Source: an uncultured Clostridia bacterium (GTDB lineage Bacteria; Bacillota; Clostridia; Christensenellales; Borkfalkiaceae). From it: a DNA stretch of 37,270 bases. Below, piece by piece: positions 1-9,129 of the stretch (positions within the stretch are counted from its first letter, which is position 1; the number at the start of each line of letters is the position of its first letter). The notes beneath the pieces are model-generated. The model searched no databases and was not told where the DNA came from. It saw nothing but the letters and a program-made list of their open reading frames with translations. Where the stretch lies: assembly GCA_944336975.1 (NCBI GenBank), contig CALVLH010000015.1, forward strand, positions 1 through 37,270, read 5' to 3'. The translations under genes were made by a program, and so were the position numbers.

Positions 1-536
1 CAACGGGTCCCACAGGGCCGAGCGGTGCGACGGGCGCAACGGGTCCCACGGGTCCGAGCGGCGCGACGGGCGCAACAGGTCCGACTGGTCCTACGGGTCC
101 GACGGGCGCGACGGGAACGGTCGACACCGACAACCTGAGCGCTTATTCTACCCCATCGGCAAGCGTAACAAACAACAGCGCCTTACTGTTTGATCGTACC
201 TCAACGCAGAACGGAAGTTCGCTTTCGCACACGAACGGCAGTTCGTCGGTAGGCATTGCGCAACCGGGAACGTACCTTGCCACTTTCAGCGGCGCATTGT
301 CGCCTTCCTCGACGAGTTCCTTTCCCGTGACCAACCTGCTGAATTTCTCTTTGGACGGAACAAGTCTTTCCGGCGCATCCGCGCAGCACGTTTTCCGATC
401 GGCAAACGAAACTCAGACGCAGACGCTTTCTCTTATCTTCAAAGTAACGAGCGTCCCCGCGACCTTGCAGGTCATTTCTTCGGGCGGGACGTTCAATTAT
501 TCCAACCCCACGCTCAATGTGGTCAAGATCGGATAA
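1..536 (+). CDS. Collagen-like repeat surface protein, 3' end only
   Basis: The reading frame is open from base 3 and ends with TAA at 534-536; the start lies outside the window. The first 40 or so codons encode Gly-X-Thr/Ala triplets ([13 protein letters not shown] type), a bacterial collagen-like repeat. A Ser/Thr/Asn-rich domain of about 135 residues follows, ending LNVVKIG, and looks like a compact beta-rich tip similar in layout to BclA-type exosporium or surface proteins. The stalk would form a triple helix and the tip a trimer on the spore or cell surface. An N-terminal targeting sequence cannot be seen because of truncation. The repeat DNA is itself repetitive, so copy number could vary. 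A strong hairpin follows the stop. Repeat class is certain; location and role are inference. Confidence 0.85.
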   Translation, partial: TGPTGPSGATGATGPTGPSGATGATGPTGPTGPTGATGTVDTDNLSAYSTPSASVTNNSALLFDRTSTQNGSSLSHTNGSSSVGIAQPGTYLATFSGALSPSSTSSFPVTNLLNFSLDGTSLSGASAQHVFRSANETQTQTLSLIFKVTSVPATLQVISSGGTFNYSNPTLNVVKIG

Positions 537-555
537 CCGACCTGTCAACGACAAA

Positions 556-593
556 AAGTGCCGCCGTGCATATCACCATGCGCGGCGGCACTT
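556..593. terminator. Bidirectional intrinsic terminator between convergent genes
   Basis: A 16-bp stem (AAGTGCCGCCGTGCAT pairing with ATGCGCGGCGGCACTT, one G-T wobble) with a 6-base loop sits between two convergent genes. T-rich sequence flanks it on the plus side (TTCTCTGTC) and an A/T run on the other side (AAAAA at 553-557). It probably ends both the collagen-like gene and the long minus-strand sugar operon. Confidence 0.75.
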
Positions 594-600
594 CTCTGTC

Positions 601-1605
601 TCAGTATTTATAGTAATCCTTTGCCGCGCGGAAGAATGCGCGGATATTATCCCACGGTGCAAGCGGCGGAATGTCGCAGCCTGAGGAAAGGATAAAGTTT
701 TGATACTCGCCGCAATCCTTCAGAAGCGCAAGAGTGTCCTCGTAAACCGACTGCTCCGTGCCGCTGAGGAATTGTCCCGCGGGATCGATATTCCCCATCA
801 CGACGACGTCGGACGGCACCGCTCTGAGCACGTCGCGCATGTCGACGGCGTTGCCGAAATGATACGCCTTGCACCCCGTAGACAGGATGCTGTCGATCAT
901 GCGGACGGCGCCGTTTCCGCAGTTATGATAGACAATGAGGAACTCCTCGTTCTGGCAGGCGCGGACGATCTTTTCCACATACGGAGCGGAAAATTCCGCC
1001 GCCAGATCGGGAGAGAGCATCCCCGCGAGCGGTTCGGCGATGACCACGCCGTCCGCACCCGTCTTCTGATACTCGGAAATATACGCGATGAGAAACTCCG
1101 TGCATTTATCCAATACGACTTTGAGCATATCGGGGTCTTCATAACACAGGATCATCGCCTCGGTCACGTCTACCAGCCTGCCCGCGAGGGAAAACGGACC
1201 GATCACGCCCGCAAAGACGGGTCTGTCCGTGATGAGTTGTTTCGCCTTTGCGATCGCGTCCAGATAAATGCCCGCGCGGGCGGAACGGACGGACGGCACG
1301 GTCAGCGCGTCCGCCTCTTCGGGCGTCGTGACGATCGCGCCCACGACGGTGGGAACCTCGTCGTCGGATACCTTGACCGTCGAGCCGAAGCACTCCGCTT
1401 CCACGGACAGGTCCATGAGGCTGACGGAAGCGAGCGCGTCTGTCGCGTCCGCGACGAGCTTCATGCCGCGCGCCTGATACCCCGCGTCCGAGATCAGATC
1501 TTTGACGGTAATGCCCATGAGCTGAATGCCCGGATAGGAAAGCACGGGCATTGGTTTCTTTTTGCGATCGGCTTTGACCGATTCCAGCCATTGATACATA
1601 TTCAT
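601..1605 (-). CDS. UroD-superfamily corrinoid methyltransferase-like protein (MtaA/CmuA type)
   Basis: A 334-residue protein of the uroporphyrinogen decarboxylase superfamily. It is unlikely to be the haem enzyme: it keeps the zinc signature of the corrinoid methyltransferase branch, with His227-X-Cys229 in HNCGN and Cys310 in SSGCDIPP. In MtaA-type enzymes the zinc activates a thiol or substrate for methyl transfer to or from a cobalamin-binding protein. The start at 1605 has GGAGGAA upstream and lies 6 bases after the stop of the preceding GH13 gene, so it is the last gene of the sugar operon. There is no haem or porphyrin gene nearby. Substrate is unknown. A partner corrinoid protein is absent from this operon but present at 21038-21670. 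A methylated compound arising from the imported glycan is a plausible substrate, by inference only. Confidence 0.85.
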   Translation of the reverse strand: MNMYQWLESVKADRKKKPMPVLSYPGIQLMGITVKDLISDAGYQARGMKLVADATDALASVSLMDLSVEAECFGSTVKVSDDEVPTVVGAIVTTPEEADALTVPSVRSARAGIYLDAIAKAKQLITDRPVFAGVIGPFSLAGRLVDVTEAMILCYEDPDMLKVVLDKCTEFLIAYISEYQKTGADGVVIAEPLAGMLSPDLAAEFSAPYVEKIVRACQNEEFLIVYHNCGNGAVRMIDSILSTGCKAYHFGNAVDMRDVLRAVPSDVVVMGNIDPAGQFLSGTEQSVYEDTLALLKDCGEYQNFILSSGCDIPPLAPWDNIRAFFRAAKDYYKY

Positions 1606-1611
1606 AGCGTT

Positions 1612-3180
1612 TTATTCCTCCTGACGGAACGCGACGAGCGTTACGCCGTCGATCGTGAGATTCTCTCCCGAGATCTCCGCGTTTCCGTTGACGCGGAACA
1701 CCTCTTTGTAATTGCCCGCGGGAACGGACGCCTGCGCACTCTCCGCGCGCGGATTGACCGCGATGAGGAACTTTCCGCGGCGGAATACGAACGGATAGGC
1801 GTTTTCCTCCGCATAAACGAGTTCCAGATTGTTCACCGCGTGCAGGTCTTCGTTCTCTTTTCTGAACTTCACCGCCGCCCTGACGGTATTCAGCAGGGAA
1901 TGCTCGTCCGCCTGCTGGCGCGCGACGTCGGGAGATGAGGGCGTTTCGTCGACGGGGAGATATAATTTCCCGTCCGTCTGCGAAAATCCCCTGTTCTTTC
2001 CGCTCGTCCACTGCATGGGCGTGCGGGAGCCCGTGCGGAAATATCCGCCTTCTTTGGAAGCGAGCCCTTCCGCATAGGGAAGCCCGATCTCGTCTCCGTA
2101 ATACAGGAAGGGAATGCCGGGCATCAAAAACACGAACGCCGCCGCGACCTTCATCTCCTCCTGCGTGCGGTGACGGGAATAGCGGATCATGTCGTGATTG
2201 TCCGTCGGCATACACATATAGCCGCGCCCGTCGATATAGGCGAGTTTTTGCATAAATTCGTCCGTAAACGCCTTTACGTTGCCCTTTCCGTCCTTCTGGA
2301 AGAAACAATGGATCTCTTCCGCCCTCCCGACATAGTCATAACTATCCGTCTGGAAGAGGGCGTTATATCCTTTCGTATGGAAATGGATATAAAAATCCAT
2401 GTGGAAACCCGCGTCGATCGCCTCTTCCGCGCACGACCACTCGGAGAGGATCGCCGCTTCGGGATACTCCTTGTCGAGCATCGCGCGGACGTTCTGCCAC
2501 AGGCGCTTAGTCCCCGTCTTGTCCTCGTCGTTCTTGACGAGAGAATACGCCATGTCCACGCGGAAACCGTCGCACCCCATATCCAGCCAGAAGCGCATCA
2601 CCTTTTTCATCTCTTCCAGCGTAGCGACGCAGGAAGGATGATCGGGCGGGAGCTGCCAGGGATAATCCTGCCGCTCGAACCCGTAATTGAGCGCGGGCTG
2701 GAAGCTGAAAAAGTTGACCATGTAGTTACCGTCGCGGTCGGAAAGCCCGCTTTGCAGGCGGAACCCCTCGGGATAATCGAACACGTTCCCCGTCCAGATG
2801 TAGCGGTTGGAATATTTGTTTTTGTTCGGGCGGCGGGAAGCGCGGAACCATTTATGTTTGTCCGACGTATGTCCCGGGACGAGATCGAGCAGCACGCGGA
2901 TCCCGTGCTCGTGCGCCTTCTCGAACAATTCGCGCGCGTCCTCGTTGGTGCCGTAACGCGGCGCGATCTTGTAATAGTCGCGCACGTCGTATCCCGCGTC
3001 CATGAAGGGAGAGTCGAAACAGGGATTGATCCAGATCGCGTTGAACCCGAGATCGCGGATATAGTCGAGCTTTGCGATGATCCCCCGAAGATCGCCGATC
3101 CCGTCGCCATTGGAATCGTAAAAGCTCTGCGGATAGATTTCATAAAATACGGCTTCTTTCAGCCAGGAAGGCATATTCAT
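1612..3180 (-). CDS. Cytoplasmic alpha-glucosidase, GH13 family
   Basis: A 522-residue alpha-amylase-superfamily enzyme without signal peptide. It opens with the typical VFYEIYPQSFYDSNGDGIGDL segment of oligo-1,6-glucosidase and trehalose-synthase-like enzymes. The catalytic set is visible: nucleophile Asp209 in GFRVDMA, acid/base Glu247 in ILSEWS, and transition-state stabiliser Asp330 in DNHD. It should hydrolyse alpha-glucosidic bonds of imported oligosaccharides by the retaining mechanism. A C-terminal beta-sandwich occupies roughly the last 90 residues. Its ATG overlaps the stop of the upstream UroD-like gene in an ATGA, so the two are translationally coupled. Exact linkage specificity cannot be read from the sequence. 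Confidence 0.9.
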   Translation of the reverse strand: MNMPSWLKEAVFYEIYPQSFYDSNGDGIGDLRGIIAKLDYIRDLGFNAIWINPCFDSPFMDAGYDVRDYYKIAPRYGTNEDARELFEKAHEHGIRVLLDLVPGHTSDKHKWFRASRRPNKNKYSNRYIWTGNVFDYPEGFRLQSGLSDRDGNYMVNFFSFQPALNYGFERQDYPWQLPPDHPSCVATLEEMKKVMRFWLDMGCDGFRVDMAYSLVKNDEDKTGTKRLWQNVRAMLDKEYPEAAILSEWSCAEEAIDAGFHMDFYIHFHTKGYNALFQTDSYDYVGRAEEIHCFFQKDGKGNVKAFTDEFMQKLAYIDGRGYMCMPTDNHDMIRYSRHRTQEEMKVAAAFVFLMPGIPFLYYGDEIGLPYAEGLASKEGGYFRTGSRTPMQWTSGKNRGFSQTDGKLYLPVDETPSSPDVARQQADEHSLLNTVRAAVKFRKENEDLHAVNNLELVYAEENAYPFVFRRGKFLIAVNPRAESAQASVPAGNYKEVFRVNGNAEISGENLTIDGVTLVAFRQEE

Positions 3181-4193
3181 CTTTCTGCGTCCTCTTTAAG
3201 CGTTTCCGCCACGGCGAGAAGGTTGCGTACGGGCGTGTCGCGCGGGACTTCGCATCCCGCGGAAGAGATATAGCGATCGGGGACCGCCGCGCGGCAGGCG
3301 CGCACGCTCTCCGCGATCGTCTCGGGCGTGCCCTGCAAGAGCACCGCCACGGGATCGTAATTGCCGCTGATGATCGTCTTCCTCTCGCCGATGAGCTCTT
3401 TCGCGCGGCGCAGGTCGACCATCCAGTCGAGATCGACGATGTCCGTTCCCGTCTCGATCATATACGGCAGGACGTTGGTCGTGTTCCCGCAGATGTGCAG
3501 TTTCGTGCGCCCGCCCGCCGCATGGACGGCGTCGACGATCGCCTTCTGATACGGGAAGGCAAACTCCTTGTACATATCGGGCGAGATGAGCGATGTCGCG
3601 GCGTCGCCGATGCCGACGATGTCCGCGCCCGCCTTGACCTGCTCGACCGCGAAGCGGATCGCCTGTTCGTTGATCACGCGCAGAAAATCGTGGATGACTT
3701 CCGGCTCTTCGCAGGCGGCGTCGGCGAGGAAATCGTTGATCCCGCGCAGATCGCAGCATTCCGCGAACGCGCCTTCCACCCAGCCGCCGACGGCGTAATC
3801 CTTTCCGTATTTGCGGAAATATTCCACCGCGCGCAGGCGGTCCTCCGTGCGCTTGCCGTTATAGGGATCGTACGTCTTTACGACGTCCGTCGCCGTATAG
3901 AGATCCTGCACGAGCGCGACGGGGCTGTAAGGCACGTCGTCCTCGGGCATGGTCACGTTTGCGCCGAACCCCTCCGCTTCGCGCATGGGATCGGAGATCG
4001 CCGACAAAAGGTCGATGGAGAACTCCTCTCCGCAGCGCAGATCGCAATCGCACAAAACGCGGTAGTCGGACGCGTATTCGCGATAGGTATGCCCGCCGTG
4101 ACGGGCTGAAAATGCCATAAGAATGTTGAAGTTCGGCGTCCTGTCGGGTTTTTTGCCTTCCAGGAGCGCAAAAACTCTCTCTCTCGGTGTCAT
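3177..4193 (-). CDS. UroD-superfamily corrinoid methyltransferase-like protein, second copy
   Basis: A 338-residue protein of the uroporphyrinogen decarboxylase/MtaA superfamily. It carries the methyltransferase zinc motif as His233-X-Cys235 (LHICGN) and Cys314 (SAGCEVP). It is clearly diverged from the other copy at 601-1605, so it is not a recent tandem duplicate; the two may handle different methyl donors or act as donor-side and acceptor-side enzymes. The start is supported by GGAGGAAC just upstream. It begins 14 bases after the stop of the GH127-type gene and overlaps the GH13 start by ATGA. As with its relative, reaction and substrate are not known. The operon around it encodes sugar import and glycan cleavage, which is not a normal setting for haem biosynthesis. 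Confidence 0.85.
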   Translation of the reverse strand: MTPRERVFALLEGKKPDRTPNFNILMAFSARHGGHTYREYASDYRVLCDCDLRCGEEFSIDLLSAISDPMREAEGFGANVTMPEDDVPYSPVALVQDLYTATDVVKTYDPYNGKRTEDRLRAVEYFRKYGKDYAVGGWVEGAFAECCDLRGINDFLADAACEEPEVIHDFLRVINEQAIRFAVEQVKAGADIVGIGDAATSLISPDMYKEFAFPYQKAIVDAVHAAGGRTKLHICGNTTNVLPYMIETGTDIVDLDWMVDLRRAKELIGERKTIISGNYDPVAVLLQGTPETIAESVRACRAAVPDRYISSAGCEVPRDTPVRNLLAVAETLKEDAER

Positions 4194-4207
4194 ACGGTTC
4201 CTCCTCT

Positions 4208-6118
4208 TTACCGACGGTAGATCTTATCCTCGTCCGTATAGACGGGGAAGGTGGTGCGGCGGAGCGTCGTCGCGCCGATGGGCACCAGCTTAAGCTGTAC
4301 GGGATACGCATAGCGGTCGAGCGCGCGCACGGAGAGAACGACGGGCGTTTCGTCAAGGGGATACCCCTGCGCTCCCGTATATTCCACCGACGCCTCCTCG
4401 CAGGTGACCGCGTCGCGCGTGAGGATGGTATAGTTCCAATCCTCGTGCGGCACGGGCATAAAATCGCAGTCGTAAAATCCGCTCGCGCCTTCGTACTTCC
4501 TGTAACGCTTGCAGACGGCGGGGATGTCCTTGGAAAAGAGCAGCGTGCCGTAGCTGAGCGCATAAGTGCCGTCCACCGCGCGGTGCATCCTGATCTCGGG
4601 ACGGAAAACAAGTTCGATCACATCCCCTCCCGCGATCTGTTCGCGAAGATATACGAGCCCGCACTGTTTTTCATAAGCGCATTCCCTGCCGTTCTTGCGG
4701 ACGGAAAATTCCGCCGAATAGGCGGGCAGACGAAAGGCGAAAGGAAATTCCGATTTTCCGCGCACCGTGAAGGTCACGTCGTAGCGGTACGGATATTCCG
4801 TCTTTTCTTCGATCGTCATCCTGTTCCCGCCGCGGACGAATTCGAACCTGACGGGAAGATAAAGGTTGGCGATGAGCACTTCCTCCCGCATAAGGAACGC
4901 CTCTTCCGTAAATGCGGGCATGAGCTTGCACGCGTTGGGCGCACAGCAGACCGCCGCATCGTCGTGCGTGGGCGAATAATCGTAACGGGGATTCACCGCA
5001 TGCGACGCGTCGTACATATTGTCCGCGCCGAGATATTGGATCATCTTACCGCTCGGATGCTTGGAAGCGAACCCCGCGTTATAGACCAGCCATTCCAGCT
5101 TGTCCGCATAGGAGACGTCTTCGAGGATATGCTCCGCGCGGATGTAATCGAGCGCGAGTTCGGTCGTCGAACAATACTCATACGCCGTCGAAGGCAACGG
5201 GACGGAACCGCCGAACACGCTCGTCCGCTCGTTGTTCTCCATGACGAGAGCGCTTTGATATGTTCCGATGAACTCGTCCGATTTGCACGAGCCGGACAGC
5301 GAAAGATTCTTGTTCAGCTTTTTGACCGCGCAGAGATATTCGATGAGATAGCGGTCGTTGCCCGTCATCCTGTAAAGCTGCAACGGAAGGCGCAGCATTT
5401 CGCAGGTGTGCGGACCGTGTCCGACGAAGGGAACGTCGGGATTGAGGACGTTGCTCGAACGAAGATCGTCCTGGATGAATTGGGAGATATGCGCGCAATA
5501 GTCGTCATACAGCCATATGCAGAAATCGCGGTATTCCGTCTTTCCCGTCATGAGATACAGGCGATACATCCCGTCGATGATCATCAGGCTGTGTCCCTTG
5601 CTCCCGTCCTCGTCGGCGATCGCAAACACGGACTCCTTCACGTTGGCGACGATATTGTCCGCCATGCGCAGGAGAGCCTCTTTCACGCGCTCGTCCTGCG
5701 TGTGGTCGTAATAGCACAGCAGGCTCCGCATCGCGCGGCTCTGCGTCCACAGTTCGCCGAACCTCTTGGTCACCACGTATCGCGCTCCCTCTTTGTATAT
5801 GCCGATGTATCCGTCTTCCGACTGGTTGGCGAGGATATTCTCCACCATGTCGGCGGCACGTTTCAGCAGTCTTTTATCGTCGAGGACAAAAGCAAGGCGG
5901 ATGAGCGCTTCCATCCAGTTGCCCTGCGTTTCCCCCGCCCACCAGGAACTCCAATATCCGTTTTCCTTGTGGTCCACCTTGTCTTTTCCGAAAATATCGA
6001 CGGCGCAGTCCTCGAACAGCTTATCGAGATTCCCCGTGATGCCCTTCGCGTCCCGCCGTAAAAATTCTCTCAACCAGCCCTGAGGGATCACCCTTCCGGG
6101 CGCTTTTTTCAGACTCAT
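4208..6118 (-). CDS. Glycoside hydrolase of GH127/GH146 type (beta-L-arabinofuranosidase-like)
   Basis: A 636-residue cytoplasmic protein. The N-terminal half is an (alpha/alpha)6-barrel type sequence (GNWMEALIRLAFVLDD, NQSEDGYIG). It carries the unusual zinc-cysteine active site of GH127: Glu314-X-Cys316 (YEYCST) and the pair Cys391-Cys392 in VCCAPN, matching the Glu-X-Cys and Cys-Cys ligands of the Bifidobacterium enzyme HypBA1, where the first Cys of the pair is the nucleophile. Family members release beta-L-arabinofuranose, and some cleave aceric acid from rhamnogalacturonan II. The start at 6118 is chosen because it makes an ATGA overlap with the upstream gene; a longer frame to 6208 would run far into that gene. 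Sugar specificity is not determined. Confidence 0.8.
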   Translation of the reverse strand: MSLKKAPGRVIPQGWLREFLRRDAKGITGNLDKLFEDCAVDIFGKDKVDHKENGYWSSWWAGETQGNWMEALIRLAFVLDDKRLLKRAADMVENILANQSEDGYIGIYKEGARYVVTKRFGELWTQSRAMRSLLCYYDHTQDERVKEALLRMADNIVANVKESVFAIADEDGSKGHSLMIIDGMYRLYLMTGKTEYRDFCIWLYDDYCAHISQFIQDDLRSSNVLNPDVPFVGHGPHTCEMLRLPLQLYRMTGNDRYLIEYLCAVKKLNKNLSLSGSCKSDEFIGTYQSALVMENNERTSVFGGSVPLPSTAYEYCSTTELALDYIRAEHILEDVSYADKLEWLVYNAGFASKHPSGKMIQYLGADNMYDASHAVNPRYDYSPTHDDAAVCCAPNACKLMPAFTEEAFLMREEVLIANLYLPVRFEFVRGGNRMTIEEKTEYPYRYDVTFTVRGKSEFPFAFRLPAYSAEFSVRKNGRECAYEKQCGLVYLREQIAGGDVIELVFRPEIRMHRAVDGTYALSYGTLLFSKDIPAVCKRYRKYEGASGFYDCDFMPVPHEDWNYTILTRDAVTCEEASVEYTGAQGYPLDETPVVLSVRALDRYAYPVQLKLVPIGATTLRRTTFPVYTDEDKIYRR

Positions 6119-8187
6119 TTCAATTCCTCGCTCGAACGAATTTTTTTGCCGTCCACGGTCAGGATCCCTTCGGGATATACGGCTTTTTTCAGATCGGGAG
6201 AGATCCACAACGCGTCATAACCCTCAAAACGCACCCGCTTGCCGCCGCATTCAAATTCTGCGACGAGCGGATTGTGCACGTTTTTCTTCCCGTCCGTGGT
6301 GAACAGATAGCTCCCGTCCTGCAATTTCACGCCCAATTCGTATCTGTTCGCGGGAACGCCGAAGCGTTCCGCCGCTAATTGCGCGAGCGCTTCCGCCGAA
6401 GGGATCGCATCGCTGACGGTCGCGCCCGCCGCCGCCAATTCCTTTACGAAAGCGAGCGTGTCCGCGTCCCTTTCCTCATAGCAGACGGCGAGATGCGTCT
6501 TGTCCGCCGCGCGGAGAAACGCCTTCGCCCCTTCGCTCATTCTGCCCGGGTAGAGGACGACGACCGCGTCGTATTCCTGATCGCCGTACTGCGCCTTTCC
6601 GTCCCCGTTCACGAACAGGGAACCGTTCTCCGCCGCATACGACGGAACGAGGTCGCAGAGCATTCGCGAGAACACCTGCTGTGCGGTATTGAGCACCATG
6701 TCGAGGCGCGGATTCTGCGGCTTCCAGGGCATTTCCATGCCGATGTCAGCCCAGTTGGAGACCGATTCGTATCCGAAGAGCAGACAGAGCCTGCAATCGG
6801 GCTGACGGACGGCGACGCCGTCGAACAGGCGCACGCGCTTGTCCATCTCCTCGATGCTCTCCATCATGCCCTCGGGTTTGAGTTCGAGAACGACCGCCTC
6901 GTTCGGGCATTCGTAACCGAGATAATGCGTCCTGCCGCCGTAGCGCAGGTTTTTCCACGTTTCGTCGTAATAGGTGTTGATGTCGCGCGTGCCCATGGAA
7001 TACCACATATTATACCACACGGGCGAATCCCACCTGTGGGCGAGCGCGGTGCGGATGGGATAAGCGATCATCTCGTCCGTCTGCGCATAATCGCGCTTTG
7101 CGTCCCACCAATAGAAACCGTTTTTGAAGAACTCGAAATTCAGGCTGTCCACGCTGCCCCACCAGGTCGGGTGCACGCCCCAGAAGGCGTCTTTTCCCAA
7201 CACTTCCTTGACGACGGCGTACATCTCCTCTTCGTTCTGCGTGCAGATGAGCCGCAGAGCGCGGAGATACCCGTCCACCGCCTCTTTCCTCGCTTCGGGA
7301 TGATCTTCATCCGTATAGAACAGGGATGCAAGGCGTTCGAGGAGCGGTTTGCCCGTAAATTCCAGGTGCTTTTGTTCAAAGAAACGGGAATAAGAAACGT
7401 GTCTGAGATTGAGCTCGGTGTCGTCGTACGGGTTGGGTTTGACAATCTTTAAGATCATGTCGTAACCCCATTCGTCCGAAAATACCCCGTCCGCCCCCAG
7501 CTCCTTCGCGTGCTCCGCCATCTTGCGGAAATAGGGAATGAGCATGGGATGCGCGAGGTCGACGATAGGCTGAGGGAAGCCGACGCACACCGCGACGGTG
7601 TCCCCCGCTTCCGCGCCTTCGAACTCGACGACGACGTTATAGCCGATCTCCTGCTCGGCGGTGCCGCCGAAGCAGACGACGTTCTGACTTTCGCCGCCCT
7701 GCTTTACCGATCTCGCCGTCACGTTCTTATCGAAGCGCTCACAGCTCTTATAGGAGAATGCTCCCGCCTTTTTCATGCGGTAAGCGCAGAACAGCTTGAA
7801 TTCGCCGTGATCTCCGCTCTTCCGCCAATAATGCCAGACGGGTTCCGCGGGGATGACGATCGTCCCGCGCCCCGTCTCGTCCGCCTGTCCTTCGTAGAAG
7901 GAAAGCAGGTAAGACGGCTCGTCGGGATATTGCTTATAAAAGGGTTCCCCTTCGTTGCGGATGCAGCATTCGATCATCGCCTTTCTGCCTGCCGCGTGCA
8001 ATCCGTCGATGCACCTGCGGAACGCCGCGCCGATCTTTTCGCCGTGGAAATGATCGACGATCCACTGCGTGCCGATGAAAATCGAACCGATCTGCGTGCG
8101 CGAGGTCAGGTCATTGAGCTTTCTGCCCATCACTTCGGGATCGAGCACGTCGTTGTCCCATTTCCAATACATAATTGAACGATTCAT
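6115..8187 (-). CDS. Large unclassified cytoplasmic hydrolase, probable TIM-barrel glycosidase
   Basis: A 690-residue protein without signal peptide, read from an ATG preceded by GAGAGG. No family is recognised with confidence. The N-terminal half resembles a TIM-barrel glycosidase: many Trp and Tyr residues, and a GADGVFSDEWGYD segment (Asp238-Glu239-Trp240) that looks like a strand-4 acid/base region. Residues from about 470 resemble the flavodoxin-like, glutamine-amidotransferase-like second domain of GH42-type enzymes (ALAQLAAERFG, then short beta strands to the end). It lies between the permease gene and the GH127-type gene in the sugar operon, so a role in cutting the imported glycan is likely. 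The activity itself is unknown. Confidence 0.6.
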   Translation of the reverse strand: MNRSIMYWKWDNDVLDPEVMGRKLNDLTSRTQIGSIFIGTQWIVDHFHGEKIGAAFRRCIDGLHAAGRKAMIECCIRNEGEPFYKQYPDEPSYLLSFYEGQADETGRGTIVIPAEPVWHYWRKSGDHGEFKLFCAYRMKKAGAFSYKSCERFDKNVTARSVKQGGESQNVVCFGGTAEQEIGYNVVVEFEGAEAGDTVAVCVGFPQPIVDLAHPMLIPYFRKMAEHAKELGADGVFSDEWGYDMILKIVKPNPYDDTELNLRHVSYSRFFEQKHLEFTGKPLLERLASLFYTDEDHPEARKEAVDGYLRALRLICTQNEEEMYAVVKEVLGKDAFWGVHPTWWGSVDSLNFEFFKNGFYWWDAKRDYAQTDEMIAYPIRTALAHRWDSPVWYNMWYSMGTRDINTYYDETWKNLRYGGRTHYLGYECPNEAVVLELKPEGMMESIEEMDKRVRLFDGVAVRQPDCRLCLLFGYESVSNWADIGMEMPWKPQNPRLDMVLNTAQQVFSRMLCDLVPSYAAENGSLFVNGDGKAQYGDQEYDAVVVLYPGRMSEGAKAFLRAADKTHLAVCYEERDADTLAFVKELAAAGATVSDAIPSAEALAQLAAERFGVPANRYELGVKLQDGSYLFTTDGKKNVHNPLVAEFECGGKRVRFEGYDALWISPDLKKAVYPEGILTVDGKKIRSSEELK

Positions 8188-8217
8188 GTCAGTTACCTCT
8201 CGATGTATCCCGCTTGA

Positions 8218-9129
8218 TCACTTGGTCGCTCCGCTCAGTCCGTTGATGATCACCTTTTGCAGGAACATATAGATGACCGTCATGGGAAGGCTGGAAAGGA
8301 TCGCCGCCGCCGCGAACATCGCGTAATCGGTGGACGACTGGGAGAAGATACTCTGATAGATCCCGAGCGCGAGCGTGTATTTGCCCGGATCGGTGATGAG
8401 GATCTTGGACAGCATATAATCGCCGAACGGCGCCCCGAACCCGAACAGGCAGATAAGCCCGATCATGGGTTTTGCGAGCGGCATGACGATCTTGGTCACG
8501 CATTGGAAGCGAGACGCGCCGTCCAGCATCGCCGCCTCTTCGAGGGAGTGCGGGATGGTGTCGAAAAATCCCTTCATCATGAACGTGCTGCCGGGCACCG
8601 CCGTGCACGAGAAGATGACCACGAGTCCGAAATAGGTATCCAGCAACCCGAGCATGTTCAGCAGCACGTAATAGGCGACCATCGCCATCGTGCCGGGGAA
8701 CATCTGCAGGATGAGAAAGACCATGAGATAATACTTTCTGCCCTTGAATCTCAGGCGGGAAAGCGCATACGACGTCGGCAGGACGAGGATAAGCGTTCCG
8801 ATCGCGTTCATCGCGCCCACGAGCAGCGTGTTGCCGTACCAAACGAGGAAATCCGTGTTTTCGAACAGTCTCACGAATGCGTCGAAGGAATACTTCGTCG
8901 GGAATACCGTATCGATATAGAGGCTCTTTTCCGCGTTGAACGCCATGAGCACGATATAGATGATGGGCAACAGTACGATGACCGCCACGATCGTGAGAAC
9001 GAGATAGGTCACGATGAGTTTGATGATGTCCGTCACCGACTGTTTATGCTGACGCTTCTGCGGCGCCTCTTTCTGCGCGGCGACGGGGATCTCGGAAACG
9101 GTGTTGTTCAAAACGGTTTCATTTGTCAT
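8218..9129 (-). CDS. Sugar ABC transporter permease, MalG-like
   Basis: A 303-residue inner-membrane protein with six predicted membrane segments after a short cytoplasmic N-terminus. The conserved EAA loop that contacts the ATPase is visible (EEAAMLDGASRFQCVTKIVMP). Layout and sequence fit the CUT1 family of oligosaccharide importers and pair with the MalF-like gene just upstream, with which it shares an ATGA overlap at 9126-9129. No ATP-binding subunit is encoded in the window. As in many Gram-positive bacteria, a shared MsmX-type ATPase encoded elsewhere probably powers it. The substrate is inferred from the neighbouring alpha-glucosidase and GH127-type genes to be an oligosaccharide. Confidence 0.93.
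   Translation of the reverse strand: MTNETVLNNTVSEIPVAAQKEAPQKRQHKQSVTDIIKLIVTYLVLTIVAVIVLLPIIYIVLMAFNAEKSLYIDTVFPTKYSFDAFVRLFENTDFLVWYGNTLLVGAMNAIGTLILVLPTSYALSRLRFKGRKYYLMVFLILQMFPGTMAMVAYYVLLNMLGLLDTYFGLVVIFSCTAVPGSTFMMKGFFDTIPHSLEEAAMLDGASRFQCVTKIVMPLAKPMIGLICLFGFGAPFGDYMLSKILITDPGKYTLALGIYQSIFSQSSTDYAMFAAAAILSSLPMTVIYMFLQKVIINGLSGATK

Noticed and set aside
1-120. CRISPR or tandem non-coding repeat
   Set aside because: The near-repeats are 9-base units in frame, encoding Gly-X-Y collagen triplets, with no spacers.
601-1605. Haem biosynthesis uroporphyrinogen decarboxylase (hemE)
   Set aside because: The methyltransferase zinc motif is present, there are two diverged copies in a sugar operon, and no other porphyrin genes lie nearby.
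700-1938. Long plus-strand open frame opposite the UroD-like and GH13 genes
   Set aside because: Arg/His/Asp-rich antisense translation of a GC-rich gene; no start signal, no family resemblance, and it crosses two well-supported minus-strand genes.
6119-6208. Longer N-terminus for the GH127-type protein
   Set aside because: The extra 30 residues are Arg-rich and overlap the upstream gene; the ATGA junction at 6115-6118 marks the natural start.
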